From: Bacteroidota bacterium
Lineage (GTDB): Bacteria; Bacteroidota; Bacteroidia; M30B66
Direction of reading: 5' to 3'
Assembly (NCBI GenBank): GCA_027490225.1
Contig: JAIXYK010000031.1
Span: forward strand, 36,531-100,530
Length of the DNA: 64,000 nt
Shown here piece after piece: positions 8,737-23,700 of the stretch (position 1 is the first letter of the stretch; every line of letters starts with the position of its first letter). Position numbers and translations under genes: made by a program. The notes below the pieces were generated by a model. The model was not told where the DNA came from and searched no databases. It was given only the letters and a program-made list of their open reading frames with translations.

Positions 8737-11700
8737 CTATTTATTTATAATCAAAGGCTTATTCATTCTTGTTCCATCACTTAATGTAACATGTAATAAA
8801 TATTTGCCATTTGCTAACCCATCAACATCTAACTTAATTGCATTGCTGCCTTCGGTTAGATTAATTTGTTGCTTGCTGATATTTCTTCCAGTAATATCGA
8901 TAATTTGTAGAACCGCTTTTCCTTTGTATTGACCATTGATGTTTAAGGTAGCAGTTTCAGTCGCAGGATTTGGAAACACATTCATGCTGCTTCCAACCGC
9001 ACCAGTTAAGAAGACAGCTACAGGAGTAAATGTTTCTTGTTCACCATTAAAATCAACTTGACGTAAACGGTAGTAAGATACTCCATTGTAAGGTTTTACA
9101 TCTGTTAATGTGTAATTGCGCGTGAAATTAGAATTTCCTGCACCATTCACTTCACCTACAAATTCAAAGTTAACTGCGTCTAAAGAACGTTCTACAATAA
9201 ATTGATCGTTATTTATTTCTGAAGCTGTTGTCCATGTTACCAATACTTCTGCATTATTTACAGGAACAGCATCAAAACTTAGCAATTCAACAGGAAGTGG
9301 AGAACCGTTGCCAGCACCAGTAAAATCTGAGAAGGTTGTAAGTCCTGACCAAGAGAAGGTTTTAAGTACATTATCGTCAGCTCCGGCGGTACCTGTAATT
9401 GCAACGGCGGAAGAGCCGGGGCAGCTAAACCATCCTGGAACTGGATTTGTCGTGCTGTATTTTACAGGATACATAACTCCGGTTCCAACTTCATCAGCTG
9501 CTGAATATGTATAGTTTATGTTATACAAAGGAATACCAGCTAAGCCCGTTGGCTCAATTGACCAGTAACGAGCAATATAGCGTGTAGGAACTGGAGCAGT
9601 CATATTTGGATGTATTGCATTTACAACTTTAGAATCAATGTACGCATTTGCTTGACCACCGTTGGTTAATACCAATTGAGCAGGACTATAAGTTGCATTG
9701 TCTCCAACTGGGAAATCGTAAGTTGCATTCGAATTTGTGTAACGTCTTAAGTTACCTCCGTTACTTATCACATAACGTCCAGCTCCAAATCCTGTGATAG
9801 TTCCATTTGCAGAACTGTTTCCTATTATTAAATTGTTTACACCATTTAAATTGAAACGACCATTTACAAAGTTTAAATTATTCAGAATGTTAACATTACT
9901 GCTTGTACCTAATTGCACATCTCCAGTTAATGTCGATACTTCTAAATCGTAGAATGTTTCTGAACTAACTCCAGAACCTACAGTTATAGCTTGATTTCCT
10001 GCACTTTGACGGTCAAAAGTTACTTTTTTACTGTTGTGGTTAAAGGCAGACGATGCTCCTGTGCGTGTCCAATTACCTCCGATGTTAAATGAACCTGTAT
10101 AGGCTGGAGTAAGGGTAAAAGTTCCATTTGTAATAGTTAGGTTATTTCTCAATGCGCGGGTATCTTGTAATTGAAGATCTGTGCCTGTATCATTGATGTC
10201 TACATTCCAAGGTATACCAGGTAATCCGGATGCGATAGCACCAGTAGACCAAGTAATATCAGCCGCTGGAACCTGATAATCAACAGTGTTAGCAAATCTC
10301 AAAGTAGAACCAACACCATAATAACAAGGATTTGGATTAACAGAACCACCTAAAGCAACTTGTAATGTTCCATTTATTGTTGTTGGACTTCCAGAACCGA
10401 AGTCCATTCTACCATCAGCAATTCTCATTAAAACATCAGCACCAACATTCAATGTACCTCCTCCGGGGTTTGTAACTTGTTTTGTAAATTCTACTGGATT
10501 ATTTCCACCAATTCCAATTACATCATAAATACAACCCGCACTTCCAGTAATATTTCTATTTCCTGAAGTAATTTCAATAGAACCAGCTGCGCCTAAGGTA
10601 GCGTTTCTACCGCGATGCGTTAATGTAAATGTACCAAGATTAAGATCACCTGCTAAACGCACATTTCTATTTACTGTTCTGCTCGCTCCCATAGTAGGTA
10701 AAGCTCCACTTTCAATAATGAGGTCTCTTACAAATGTATTGTTTGAAGAGAACTCGTTTCCAGTGGTAAGAGTTCCTGCATAGCGCACATCATAAACATC
10801 TCCAGAAGTTAAGCTAGCTTCGGCATTCATGGTAGCAGTTGAGTTTGTTCTGTAAATTTCAGAACCATTGCTCATTGTTACAGATAATGAATTTAGGTCT
10901 AAAGTACCGTTAGTTAATCTTAGTCTGTTGCTAACAGTAGTATTTGCGCTAATTTGAACTGTACTTCCAGTGTTATTAATGGCTAGGTAAGCAAATCCGT
11001 TTACACCATTAATAGTTTGCAATGTAGTACCATTCATTTCTACTTCACGGTTATTTTGGGTTAATGTACCACCGGTATTTCTGGTGAAGTTTCCTGCAAC
11101 CTTAATGTCTCCGCCAACAACTGTAGAAAGTGTTAATACTCCAGCATTGTTTACAACAACATTTCCGGCAACACCTAAGAAACCTGTCATAGTTTGCATA
11201 TTTAATCCTGCACCTGGAGATGCTGCTCCTGCGTTGATTGTTAAATTTCCTGCAATTGTTTGGTTGGCAGCACTACTTCCCATATTTAGAGTTGTATTGG
11301 ATCCATTTGGATCAATAGTTACATTAAATGGATATCCTGCACCAGCAGTTGCGCTCCATTCAGTTCCTCTTGTATAAGCACTTCCTGAGAAATATCTCAA
11401 TGTTGAATTTGTTCCATAGAATGGGGCATTTGTGCTTACAAAACCGCCTAAAGCTATTTGTAAAGTACCATTAACTGTTGAAAGGTTTGTTCCAAAGTTA
11501 AGACCTCCAGCTAACGCTAAAGTAACATTTGAGCCAAAGTTAAAAGTTCCTCCACCAGTTGCGGTTACTGTTTTTGTACCTCCTGATATAGAAATCAATC
11601 CACCAGATGCTCCTCCAATTGTATTAATTCCTCCAGCAGTAATGATATTACCAGCAGATGCTCCTGTAAATGAAAGTGTTCTGCCATTTAAATCTAAAGA

Positions 11701-14700
11701 AGTAGCATTATTTAATCTGAAGATATTTCCTCCCAGAGGACCTGTTACAGAAACGTTTGTTGCAGTACTATTAGAAATTACTAAAGTGCCAGCCGTTTTA
11801 TCTACAAAAAGGTAATCAAAAGTAGCTGTACCACCACCTGTAATTTCAATTGTTTGTGTTCCACTACCATTAAAGAAAACTGCTCTATTATTAGGGTTAA
11901 AGGCTGCAGTATTATTTCGTGTCCAGTTTCCACCAATATATAAATCTCCAGATGTTCCATTTAAGTTAAGTGTACCATTGGTAATGTTTAAATTACCTCC
12001 GAAACCTCTGTTACTTGTTGGGAAATTAACTGTAGTTCCTCCTTGAATTGTTACATTACTTGGAATACCCGAACCAGCAGTTAAACTATTGCCAGTCCAT
12101 TCTTGGCTCATATTATATGCCCCTCCAGTATTATAAATTAATGAAGCTCCAGATAGATAAGTAGGAGAGCCTGAAACAAAGAAGCTACTTGCATTTAATT
12201 GCAAAGCATTAGAAATGATAGGTGCAGTTGTTAAAGTTGTATTGCCGTTTAAAGTTAAATTATTAAAAGTAACACTATTAGCACCTGCTATCGCAACCGT
12301 ACCGTTGCAATAAACTTCACCATTTCCAAAATTTAAATTTGAACCACTAGCATTTACAACAGAACCTAAGTTAGCTATTGTAATAGTTTTTCCAGCACCA
12401 ACTGTTAATGAACCTCCAGCATTTAATGTTAATGAGTTAACAACATCTGGATTAGGGTCAGTAGTTAAAATATTAATATTGTGTAAAATACAAACATTTG
12501 AGTTAGGAGAAGGTATAATAGTTCCTCCTAAATTCCAGCTATTAGGGTCATTCCATTGTCCATTATTAGCTGTTTGAACGCAACTGGTAAATCCATTGAT
12601 GTTACCCACCAAGAACAATTGATCTGATAAGTTTCCTGTATAATTAACTGTAGAAGTTGATAAATAAGGGTCAGCTCCTGATAAAGCTGTAGGCCTTACT
12701 CCATAAGTACTTCCTGATATCCAATTTCCGTGGAACACACCATTTGCCCTTAAGAAACCTGAGGCTTCATCATTAGGAGTACCATTATTCCATTGGAATT
12801 TAGTTACCAAATTATTTGCTCCAGCAGTCGATTCATTTAAATACCATTGTAAGTTAACCATTTGATTTGCATCCGCTAAAGATTGGTCAAAAGGAGTTGC
12901 TTTTACTCTTACTCCAATGGTTTCAGAAGTTCCGGCTTGATTTAAAATAGCTGGTGCATAACTGGTTGAAATTCCAACCGGGAAAGTTAAGTCAACACTT
13001 GAAACAACTCTTCTTAAATATCCTGTTCCATTTGTTTGAATGAATCTGGTAGTTGAAGCTCCTGTTATAGTTGCAGAAGCCATGTTTAAGTTAAAGTTTC
13101 CAATTGAAAGAATTCCATTGGTTAGAGTTAATCCATTATTTACATTAATTGCAGCGCTTAAGTTCGCACCAGATGCGTTATTTAATATTAAGAAAGCAAA
13201 ACTTGTTAAGCTTGCATTGCTTCCGCCCACAGTTTGAATAGATGTACCATTTAAAAATACAGCCCTGTTATTAGGGAAGAAGTTTACACCTGAGCCATTA
13301 TTAGTCCAATTACCACCTACATAAATATCTCTACCTGATGCTTGAGAAGCTGATAAATTACCGTTTAAATTAAGGTTTCCAGTAACGTTTAAATTTACCA
13401 ACATATTATTACCTCCAAAGTCCATGTACATATTCGAACCAGCATCAATTGTTAAATTTCCACCTACATTTAATACAACACTATTGTATGCATTAGTGAT
13501 TTTTGCAGGAATCAAAGTAGTGTTTCCGCTAATTTGGACATTTACAGGAGCTCCTGCTCCAGTTGCAGTGCTCCATTCTAAATCACGACCATAGTTTGCA
13601 CCTGTGTTGTACATTAAAGTAGAAGAAGCTCCATAATTAGGGGCTGCACTAATGGTACCACCTGCGTTTATTTGGAATATTCCATTTATGGTTGGTACTC
13701 GGGTTAAAGTTGCTAGTCCATTTATTGTAAAGTTATTAAACTGGCATGCAGTTGTCCCATTAACAGTTCCAGTTCCTGAAAACACCACATTACCAGTACC
13801 ACCAGTAAATGTTCCATTGTTTGTAAGTACATCAGTTGCACTGAAAGTTAAAGTACCACCACCTGTCATGTTAATAGTTCCATTGTTTGTTAAGGAAGTA
13901 TTAACGCCAATTGAACCACCACCAAACGCTATTGATTTTGTAGCATTTACTAAAATAGTATTTGGAGCATTTACAACTGTGCCATTTATTGTAATGTCGT
14001 GATTTACTGTAGTTGTCGCATTAGCTATAGGAACATTTCCTCCTAACCAAGTAGAACCTGTGTTCCAATCGGTATTGTTGTTTGTAATGTAACCTAGATA
14101 AGTGAAAGGCACTGTGGCCGGAGTTGAACCTACAGCATTTGTTGCTACTAAGTTACCTGATGCTCCACTACCAACAATATAATAAGCTGTTGTAGAAGTA
14201 GCTGCAGGTGTTGTAAGAATTGCTGCACTACCACCTAAAGTTACAGAAGTAAGAGCATTTAAATTTAATCCTGTAATTGTAATCACTTCCCCTGTATAAG
14301 CAGTTGTTGGAGTGTAGCTTGTTATTAAAGGAATTTGTAAAAATGCATTTTCAATACCAGGCTCAAAAATACCAACAGTAGTAATTCCGGATGCTGTGTA
14401 GGTGTAAGGATCGCTTCCAGAAAGCGTTGCAGCATTATTAGTCCAAGCTCCCGATGTAAAGTTTCCTATCCATTTGATTGCATTTCCTCTTACAAAGTTA
14501 ATTTCTTCTTGACCTGTTTGAGCAACAGGAGCATTCCACTGAGCTGTTACAGCTAAGTTACTTCCACCTGCTGTACCCTCATTTATATCCCAATTTCTTA
14601 AAACAATTTTTGATGCATCCGCTTCACTTCCTGCGGCTCCATCTCTGGCAATAACACCATATACATCGGCTGTCCCACTGTTGTTTAATGTAACAGGATT

Positions 14701-17700
14701 GTAAGTAGAATTTCCAACTGGGAATAAAATATTAGAACTTCCTACGTCTAATCTTAATCTACCAGAACCATTAGTTATCGCATATGAAGTAGCACTTCCT
14801 GAAGCCTGAGTAGCTGCTCTTAAATCATTACTTCCAAGAATTACGTTTCCGCTTGTTAATGTAAGTGTTGAATTTACTGTAACAGGGTCATTTAATGTTA
14901 AGTTACTTCCAACAGTTTTTTGAATCAACAAGAATTGGAAAGTTTCACCGCCATTTGCTGTGATACTTTGAGCACCTGTTCCATTAAAGAAAACTCCTCT
15001 TCCATTAGCACCAGTTCCAACAAGGCTACCAAAACTATTTCTATTCCAGTTTCCTGCTACTCTAATACCCGGGCTTGTTGCATTTGTGGATAAAGTTAAG
15101 GTACTAGTAGCTACATCGCTTCCTATGGTTAAGTTCCCACCAACAGTAATAGCTTGATTTGTTGATTGCATGTTTAATGAACCAGCACTTCCTGTAACAC
15201 CTAAAGTTAGATTATTAACTATACCCAGATTAGTAGTTGGAGCTCCAATATTTAAAGTAGTTCCATTTTGAATGATAACATTTCCTGGATATCCTGCAGG
15301 GCCACTCAATGTTGACCATTCTACTAAACGTCCATAAGCAGTTCCACTATTATAAACTAAGTTCGCAGTTGCAGCATAAACTGGTACACGGCTGTTCGCA
15401 TCAAATGCTGCAACATTTCCATTTGCATCCATTCTTAGAGTACTGTTGCTGTTGATATCAAAAGCACCATATCTAACTTCAAAATTATTTCTTGCTAAAG
15501 CCAAAGTGGCTCCAGCTGCAACATTTGTAGAGTACACTTTACAAACAGTTATATTAGAGCCTGTTACAGTAACTAAACCTGTAATGTCTAGGATCATATC
15601 ATTACCTATTCCTGCATCCGTTCCTAAAAGTATTCCTGTAACTTCTAATGTAGCTGATGCTCCAGTCATACTTAATGTAACAGCTCCATTAGATCTAAGT
15701 GTACCACTAAGAACGCGCACATTTCCATTTACAGTTCTGCTGAAAGGTAAAACTACAAGAGAGGAATTGTTGGCAGTAAAATTTGTAGGACCGTTTACTG
15801 ATGGGAATTCTAAAGCATTAGCGGTTTGCGTAAAAACACCATTATAAGATAGGGTAGAGGCTGTACCATATGTTAAGGCATTAGTTGTTATGCTTCCACC
15901 TTGATTCACGCGCAATGTGCCTGCAATTGAAGTACTTAACCCAAGATTTATAGGAGAATTTATTGTTACGTTATTAAATGGAATGCCACCTGTAGTAGAT
16001 ACTGTGCAAGATCCTGCAAAGACAACGGTTCCTGTTCCTCCTGTGAAAGTTGCAGAACCATTAGCAAATGCAGAAGCGTTCGCCATAGTTAATATTCCAC
16101 CAGCTGTCATTATAATGCTTCCTCCATTGGTTAAAGTTGTGTTAACTGTTAATGTTCCAGCTGCCCCAAAAGTTAAACTACTTCCAGAACGGATGGTTAA
16201 TGTGTTAGGATTGTTAGCAACTACACCATTAGCAGTTACTGCATGCGCAATTGTAACAGCAACAGATGCAGGAGGCACAACGCCACCTAACCAAGTTGAA
16301 CCTGTTCCCCAATCAGTAGAAGCATCAGAAATCCAACCTAAGAAAGTGAATGCAGCATTTGTTGTACCTGAAGTAACAGTATTTGTAACCACAACTGTTG
16401 CTCCTGATGCTGCTTGAGCTACTACTGCAGTTATTGTAGTAGAATTTACCACTGTAAATGTTGTAGCTGCTAAACCACCAATGGAAACAGTCATTCCAGC
16501 TGTGCTGGTAAAGTTTGTACCTGTAATGGTAAGCGTTTGCCCAACATAACCAGTATAATCTGCTTGAGGAGCAAAAGTTGGACTTGTACCTTGAACTAAA
16601 GTAATTGTTGGAGGTGCAATAGGATTAGCGAATGCTAAAAATTGTGTATTACCTGCGCTGAAATTAGAATTCGCAATTTGACTACCTGATGGAGTTCCTC
16701 CAATGAATACATATGTTCCAGTTGCGGTAGTTGTGCTTCTTCCTATAGAACTCAGCGGTGATACTGCTGTAGGGCGTGCAAGTGTAAATTGACTACCGTT
16801 AAAGTTTCCTGTTGCAGCTAAAGACCAATATTCTGCTGTGCTTAAAGAGCCAATTGAATTCGGGTCAGGCGTTCCGCCAGAATTCGTATTGAAGGCTTCC
16901 ATTGTTACACTAACAGCACCAGTTCCTGTAGTAGGATTTACTAAGTTGGCCGGTAAGTAAGTTATTGGGCTTTGCTTTCCAACAGGGAAGTTATAAGTAG
17001 TTCCAGTTAAAAGTGACGCAGGTAAACTGCGGTTTAATCTTCCACTAACAAATGAATTTGCAGAGGCTCCTGTTATTCCTGTAGTTGCAGTATTAGAAAC
17101 AAAAACAGTATTTGAAACAGCATCTAAAATACCTGTTCCTAAAACGAGTTGGTTGCTCACGGTTGCATTTCCAGCAAGGGTTACAACATTAGTTGCTAGG
17201 TCTTTATCCATGTAAAGATTAACCATTGTTGCTGGTAAACCAGTTCCTACAGTTTGTGGTGAAATTGAACCCACGAAACCATAACTAGCAGTTGTTGGTA
17301 AATTGCGTATATCAGTTCTTAAGTTTCCAGTTGCACCGCTTGCATCTATTGTGCCTCCATATTTTAATGTTGCTCCTGCATTTACATTAAATGTACTTGT
17401 AACACCTGCATCTGAAATTGTAAAGCCACTTCCTAATTGGAAACAAGTTGGACTATTTACATTAAATACATCCTGAACACTAAATCCAGCTTGAGCAACA
17501 ACATTTGCTAGCAAAGCTCCTACGCTTGCACTTGCAGAATTTAATTCAACATTAAAATAGCTTACATTACTAGCACCAGCGTTGTAAGTGCCTCGAATAG
17601 AATGTGTTTGACCTGTTGCGCTTCCATATAACTCAACAATTCCACCAGAAATAGCATATGGAGTAGCAACTCCCGTTATCTCTGGCAAGGTTACGTTAAG

Positions 17701-20700
17701 TTTAGCCATTCTGAGTCTACCACCTGTCATGGTTAAACCTGCTGCACCTGTCATACCGTTTGATTGTAAATCGAATACAGAAGTACCGCTAACCAAAACA
17801 TTATTGTTAACTATTAATGCAGAAGAAACACCTTTGAAATCAGTTCCAAAAGTATTTGAACCGGTAGCTGCAATATTGTAATAAGCAGGAGGCGCTCCCG
17901 ATAGGGTCTGGTTTCCAGTTGCATTTAATTCGACTGTACCTCCAGTTAAACTATAATTTGCATAATTTGATAAAAATGGAACAGTTGCAGAGTTTGATTG
18001 AATTCTGTAAGTACCACCGCTCATTACCAAACGGCCTGTACCAGAAAAATCTGCAGAGTTAGTACCTACAACGATACCTCTTCTGATATCTAATTTTCCA
18101 CCTAATGCATCAACCAATGTTCCATTAGAAATACCAATATTGTTGCTTAATGTTAGGGTATAAGTATCAAGGTCTAAATCTGAAATAACCACTTTACCTG
18201 TGCTGCCAACTGTAAGCGCGTTTCCTGTTACCTGATTTGCTTTACCAATGTACCAGAAAGTGGCAGTATTGTTAAATGTCTTATTAGAAACTGGTAGTTG
18301 AACGTTACCCAAATTGGCAGTAACTGTTCCAACAATACCATCTGGTGAAGTAATTTTTAAAATACTTCCTTGAGCCGAATTGAACGTATTAGTTCCTGTT
18401 GGTGTACCTGGTTGATTTACTAATAATGCAGTAGTTCCATTGAATCCAAAATCTAATGTACCATTTGCTTCAACAACTAACGATGAGTTATTATTTAATG
18501 TTAAGTTATTCGTATTCAATTGAACAATCGCATTTGCTTTTATGGCCATTGGAACACCTGCAGATCCAGATCCACTTACAACTGAAGCAATGTTTACTAA
18601 TTGGGTTGTTGTACCAGTAAAGTTGAACTGTTGATCAGCTATCGCACCCAAGTTCCCAAGTATAGGATTTGCGCCTACAGTTATATTACCTTTTAAGTTA
18701 ACAATACCCAATGCACCATTAGCCGTTCCATAAGCGTTTTGATTCAACCAAAATCTTGTTGTTGCAGCAGTTCCTGCACCATTCATTACTATATTACCAT
18801 CTATATTAAATGTAGCACTTCCACTTATTGAGTTACTAGCACGTACTGTAAATGTTCCAGGTGAATTATGAACCAAATTACCTTTTAAATTCATCACCAA
18901 AGTAGCTGTAGAAGTTGTTAATGCTACATTTCGAGCAGAACTCCATCCGCTGTTCAATACCAAATCCCCTTGAATACCTACCGTTGCAGATCCTCCAATT
19001 GTTGTGAAAAAGCGAATATCAAAACCATCTGGTGAATCAAATTCGAAGTTTCCATGAGTTAAGTTAATCGTTCCTGTTGATGAACCTAACAATGTCCAAT
19101 TAGCGCCAATACCAGATGCACCAGCAATATCGATATAAACATTACCGAATGCAGCAGAATAACCGCTATACGTATTAGCAGTAACATTACCGTTTATAAG
19201 TGGTTGTGCATCATCCCAATTCCAAATATTCAGGTTAGACAAAGCACCAAAGTTTTCATTCCCTTGCCAGATTGAAGTAGAAGGATTCCCAAATGCAAAA
19301 TTTAGAAACACATCAGCATTGTCTTCTACTGTAAAGGTTCCGCCAATAGCAATTGTAAAAGAAGCATTTACTTGCAGGGTTCCTCCAGATCTTACTAGAA
19401 TACTAGCAGCTGTTGAAGGATGATCTACTATTAAAGTACCACCGCTTTCAATAATTAAATTAACGGTATTTCCGAATGCACCATTTGTTGTTAGTGTATG
19501 ACCATTTCTAATGTAAACATTATTGGAGGTTCCATATGCTGGAGAATTGCTCGCAGTCCAACCAGCAGTAAGTCTTTCCCAAATTGCTGGTAATGCTGTA
19601 TTGCTATTCCAAAGTCCTGAAGCCGTTGTGCGGTAACTGTTTAATGGTGTACTTACAATATCAAAAGGATCACTACCAATTGTATTGGAGAATGCCAAGC
19701 CTGTAGTAGTTGCAGTTAATGTTAAATTTGTACCTGTTGCTGAATGGTTTAGTGTAGAATAGGTTGCAACACCTGCAACAGCCGACGCATTAACAGGTGT
19801 TCCTGTAAGTGAACCAGTTGAAGTAATGTCTATAGAACCAGTATAATCTAAATCTAAACTAGAACCTAAGTCTGTTCCTCTAACTGTAACTGTAGCCATA
19901 TTGGTGCTGACAGTTGTTGTAATAGGTTGAACTAAAAATGCTAAACGATCGGCAGTAACCTCAATTCGGTTAATATCACCTGTGGTAGAAGATGTTGCAC
20001 CACCGCCATTACCTGCTGCAAATGCAGAAGAACCAGAGACCGCAGAAGTTACTGAAGTAACTGTAAATTGCATTTGCTGGTTATCAGTAACAGGTGCATT
20101 AAATGTTACACGTAAACTTAAAGCCAATTGGGCGTTATCAGCAACTGAAACCCCTGTTAATCCTGAAAATACAATAGGTGATGTTCCACTTACTGTAACT
20201 GCTGCTCCTAATGGACTAGCTCCATTAAATAAACGCGCCGAACGAATACTTCCGGGATTTGTAACCGAGAAGGTAATTCCTGTTAATTCTGTTCCTAAGT
20301 TATCAGCATCTGTAAGTGTTGCGCCTCCATCTCTCAGGAAGAAGCCCATTACGCCAGCACTTCCATTCACGCCAGTTCCTGTATTTGATAGTACTGTTCC
20401 TTGATAAGATATGTAATCGATATTGGCATTTGTACTAACTGCCGAACCACTGTTAAATGAAACATCGCTTAAATTACTTGCAGTACCAACACCTTGAATA
20501 TAAAAAGCATAATTAGGTTCATCGCTATCATTGCTTGGTATCGTTAATATCGCATCGAACGAAGCAACAGCGTTAGGAGTAAAAGTCACAACAAATGTTG
20601 TAGAGCTTCCTGCAGCAATGCTATTAGATGGAGGTGTTGTAATACTGAAATTACTTGGGTTTGAACCACTAATCAATACGTAAGGAGAAACACCGCTAAT

Positions 20701-23700
20701 GTTAAGTGTTGAGCTTCCTGTATTTTGAATAGTAAAAGTACGGGTTGCAGTTGCTCCCCAAGCTGTGTTTACAAATGTTGTGTGGTCTGTTAATGAAGGC
20801 GTATTGTCGCCATCAACTATATTTACTGAATTTCCAGTAATATTGATTTCAGGTGCTGGATTGTTTACCGTAAATACAACTTCATTTGAAGTAACTGTGT
20901 TAGAACATGGCGCTGGATAAGTGCTTTCGCATACTATATAATATGTGCCAGCTGAAGCAAAGTTAGGAACTTGTGTTTGAGCAGTTCCTAAATTAGTTCC
21001 ATAAGGTCCTCCAGGTGCGGTTCCATATTTCCATTGGCGAGAAGAAAATGTATGTCCTTCGTTAACCGTTAAAGTAGCGCCATTGGTAGAAGTAACCAAA
21101 GTTTGAGCACCCGCTGGTGTAATACTCGTAATTGAATTGTTGATGGTTAAGTTTGTAACATTTGCTATTCCGTTTACAGTCGGAGAAGTTGAAACAACAC
21201 GAATGCGGTAACCTGTTCCTGTTAATGTTCCCGAAGGAATAGTTACTGATATTGATTGAGAACCGCTCGCATTGGACGTTACAGATTGTAAATTTACAGG
21301 TGAACCAAATAAACCTGAAGCATCAGAAAGTTGTGCAGTAAAATTAGCCACACCATTCGGGAAATTTCCCGCTGGTGAATATGTAAATGGAACACTTACT
21401 CCCGCAACACCAGCACAATAAGTTGTTGTTCCTCCTCCAATTGTTCCAGTAGTAATGGTGCCCAATGAAACGACATTCCCTGTAAATGTGAAATCGTTGA
21501 TACTAAATGTACCTCCTGTTCCTCCCCATGCATACACGCGGAATGTAATAGCTGAATTTATGTTTTGATAAGTACCAGCAGTTAAGGAAATAGTTGTTCC
21601 TGTAATAGAAGGTGTTCCAATGTTAGCAGTATATCCATCCACACTCGAGCGAATCGCAATGTTTGTTGGACCTGTTCCTGATGCTTGACTAGTATATACT
21701 AAGTTATTAAAGTTAATCTGATATCCTGTATTAGGAGTTAAAGTAAGTGAGAAATAATCGTTTGCATCTAATGCTCCCGTATTCCATCCATTTGCATTGT
21801 AACGGTCATTTGCAGTTGCATTAGCAATTCCTGGTCCCATTCCTATGCCCGAAACAGCTATTAAAGGATCCACAGTCTGACCAGTAGTATATGGATTAGC
21901 AGCACCAGGATTTGTTCCTGCAATAGGATTCGTCCAAATAGTAACTGGAGCAGTTGTAGTTGCACAACTTGTTTGTGGCTCACCTACCAATTTATAATTA
22001 ATGTTACTTCCGCTATTGGTGTAAGACCAAATGCGCATGAAATAAGTGGTACCGCTTGTCAATGAAGGAATGGTATAATTTCCAACTCCTTGTGCCACGT
22101 TTCGTGCTCCTAATGTTGCATTCGCTAAATCTGCAACTGGAGTTCCATCGCTTGGTGCAGTAATACTGGCATAAGAAGTATTGCTCCATTGAATCAAATA
22201 TCCGTCAGGTAAAATACCTGTTGATGCATCTGTCCAAGTTAATGGAATGGATGTAGCTGTAGTTGTTCCGCAAGCAAATAAAGTTGGATAATTAGTTGGT
22301 TCCGCTTTAATGAATGTGCGTGTATTTCCCGCCGCAACTGGATTTGTTCCGGTTTTGTTGCCTAATGTGAATGTTAAATTAGAAAAGGCAGTTGTGCCTA
22401 AACTGATAGTATTGTTAGGTGTTGCAGTGGCAGAAATATCTGCTGTAATAAATATGTATCCAGTTGTTCCTGCATTAATTACTTGAGAAGTAAACGAAGG
22501 GAAAACTTTGCTTCCTGCAACACCCGGTGTAGTGAAAGTACTTAATGTAGCATCACCTCCATCTAATGTTGCATCTGTTGAGTAACGAACTTTTAAGTTT
22601 ACTACATCAGCAGAAGTATATGTTCCTGCTGTTGTAACTGTAATACCTGTTAGAGTTGCATTGCTTGAAGTTACTGCGAAATCGAAACGATTTAAAACGA
22701 TGTCGGTGCTGCTTGGTATATGCGAACTAGCAGCTGGAGAACTGTTTGAAATAGCGATGGCCGGATTTACAATCGTAACAGTATTGCTGGCTGCTACCGG
22801 GTCTGTTCCTGTCTCTGTACCTGATGTGAAGCTGATATTTGAAAAAGCTGTATTCCCTAAGCCAATGGTATTACCACCAGTTGCAGTTGAAGCAATATCA
22901 GCAGTGATAAATATATAGTAAGTACCAATTGCAAGTGCCTGCGCTGTAAATGAAGGGAAAACTTTGCTACCTGCAACACCTGGTGTTGTGAGTGTACTCA
23001 AAGTTGCGTCTCCACCATCTAATATGTTATCTGTAGAGTAACGTACTTTTAAGTTGATGATATCTGCGGAAGCATACGTTCCTGTGGTTGTTACTGTTAA
23101 GCCGTTGAACGTTGTTCCTGCAACAGTAACTGCAAAGTCTAAACGTTGTAAAACCACATCGTTTGTACCTGCGTTTTGGTTGCTCGAAGCTGGAGCTGAA
23201 TTGCTAATGGCAATAGAAGGAGACGTGCTCACGAATGTTTGAACACCTCCAGCTGCTACTGGATCCGTTCCTGTTTTGGTTCCTGAGCTAAAACTGATAT
23301 TTGAAAAAGCAGTAGTTCCTAAGTTAATAGTATTTCCGCCTGTGGCTGCTGGTGCTATATCAGCAGTTATGAATATATAATAAGTAGCTCCTGAAATGAG
23401 CGCTTGAGAAGTAAAAGAAGGAAACACTTTAGCGCCCGAAACACCAGGTGTTGTTAATGTACTTAATGTGGCATCTCCAACATCTAATATGTTATCTGTG
23501 GAGTAACGAACTTTTAGATTAGTAATATCAGCAGAAATATAAGATCCTGCTGTTGTTACATTTAAACCTGTAAGAGAAGTGTTTGCAACAGTTACAGCCA
23601 AATCTAATCTTTGTAAAACAACATCATTTGTACCTGCATTTTGGTTGCTTGCAGCAGGTGCTGAATTACTAATTGCAATAGAGGACGGGGAAATAAATGC

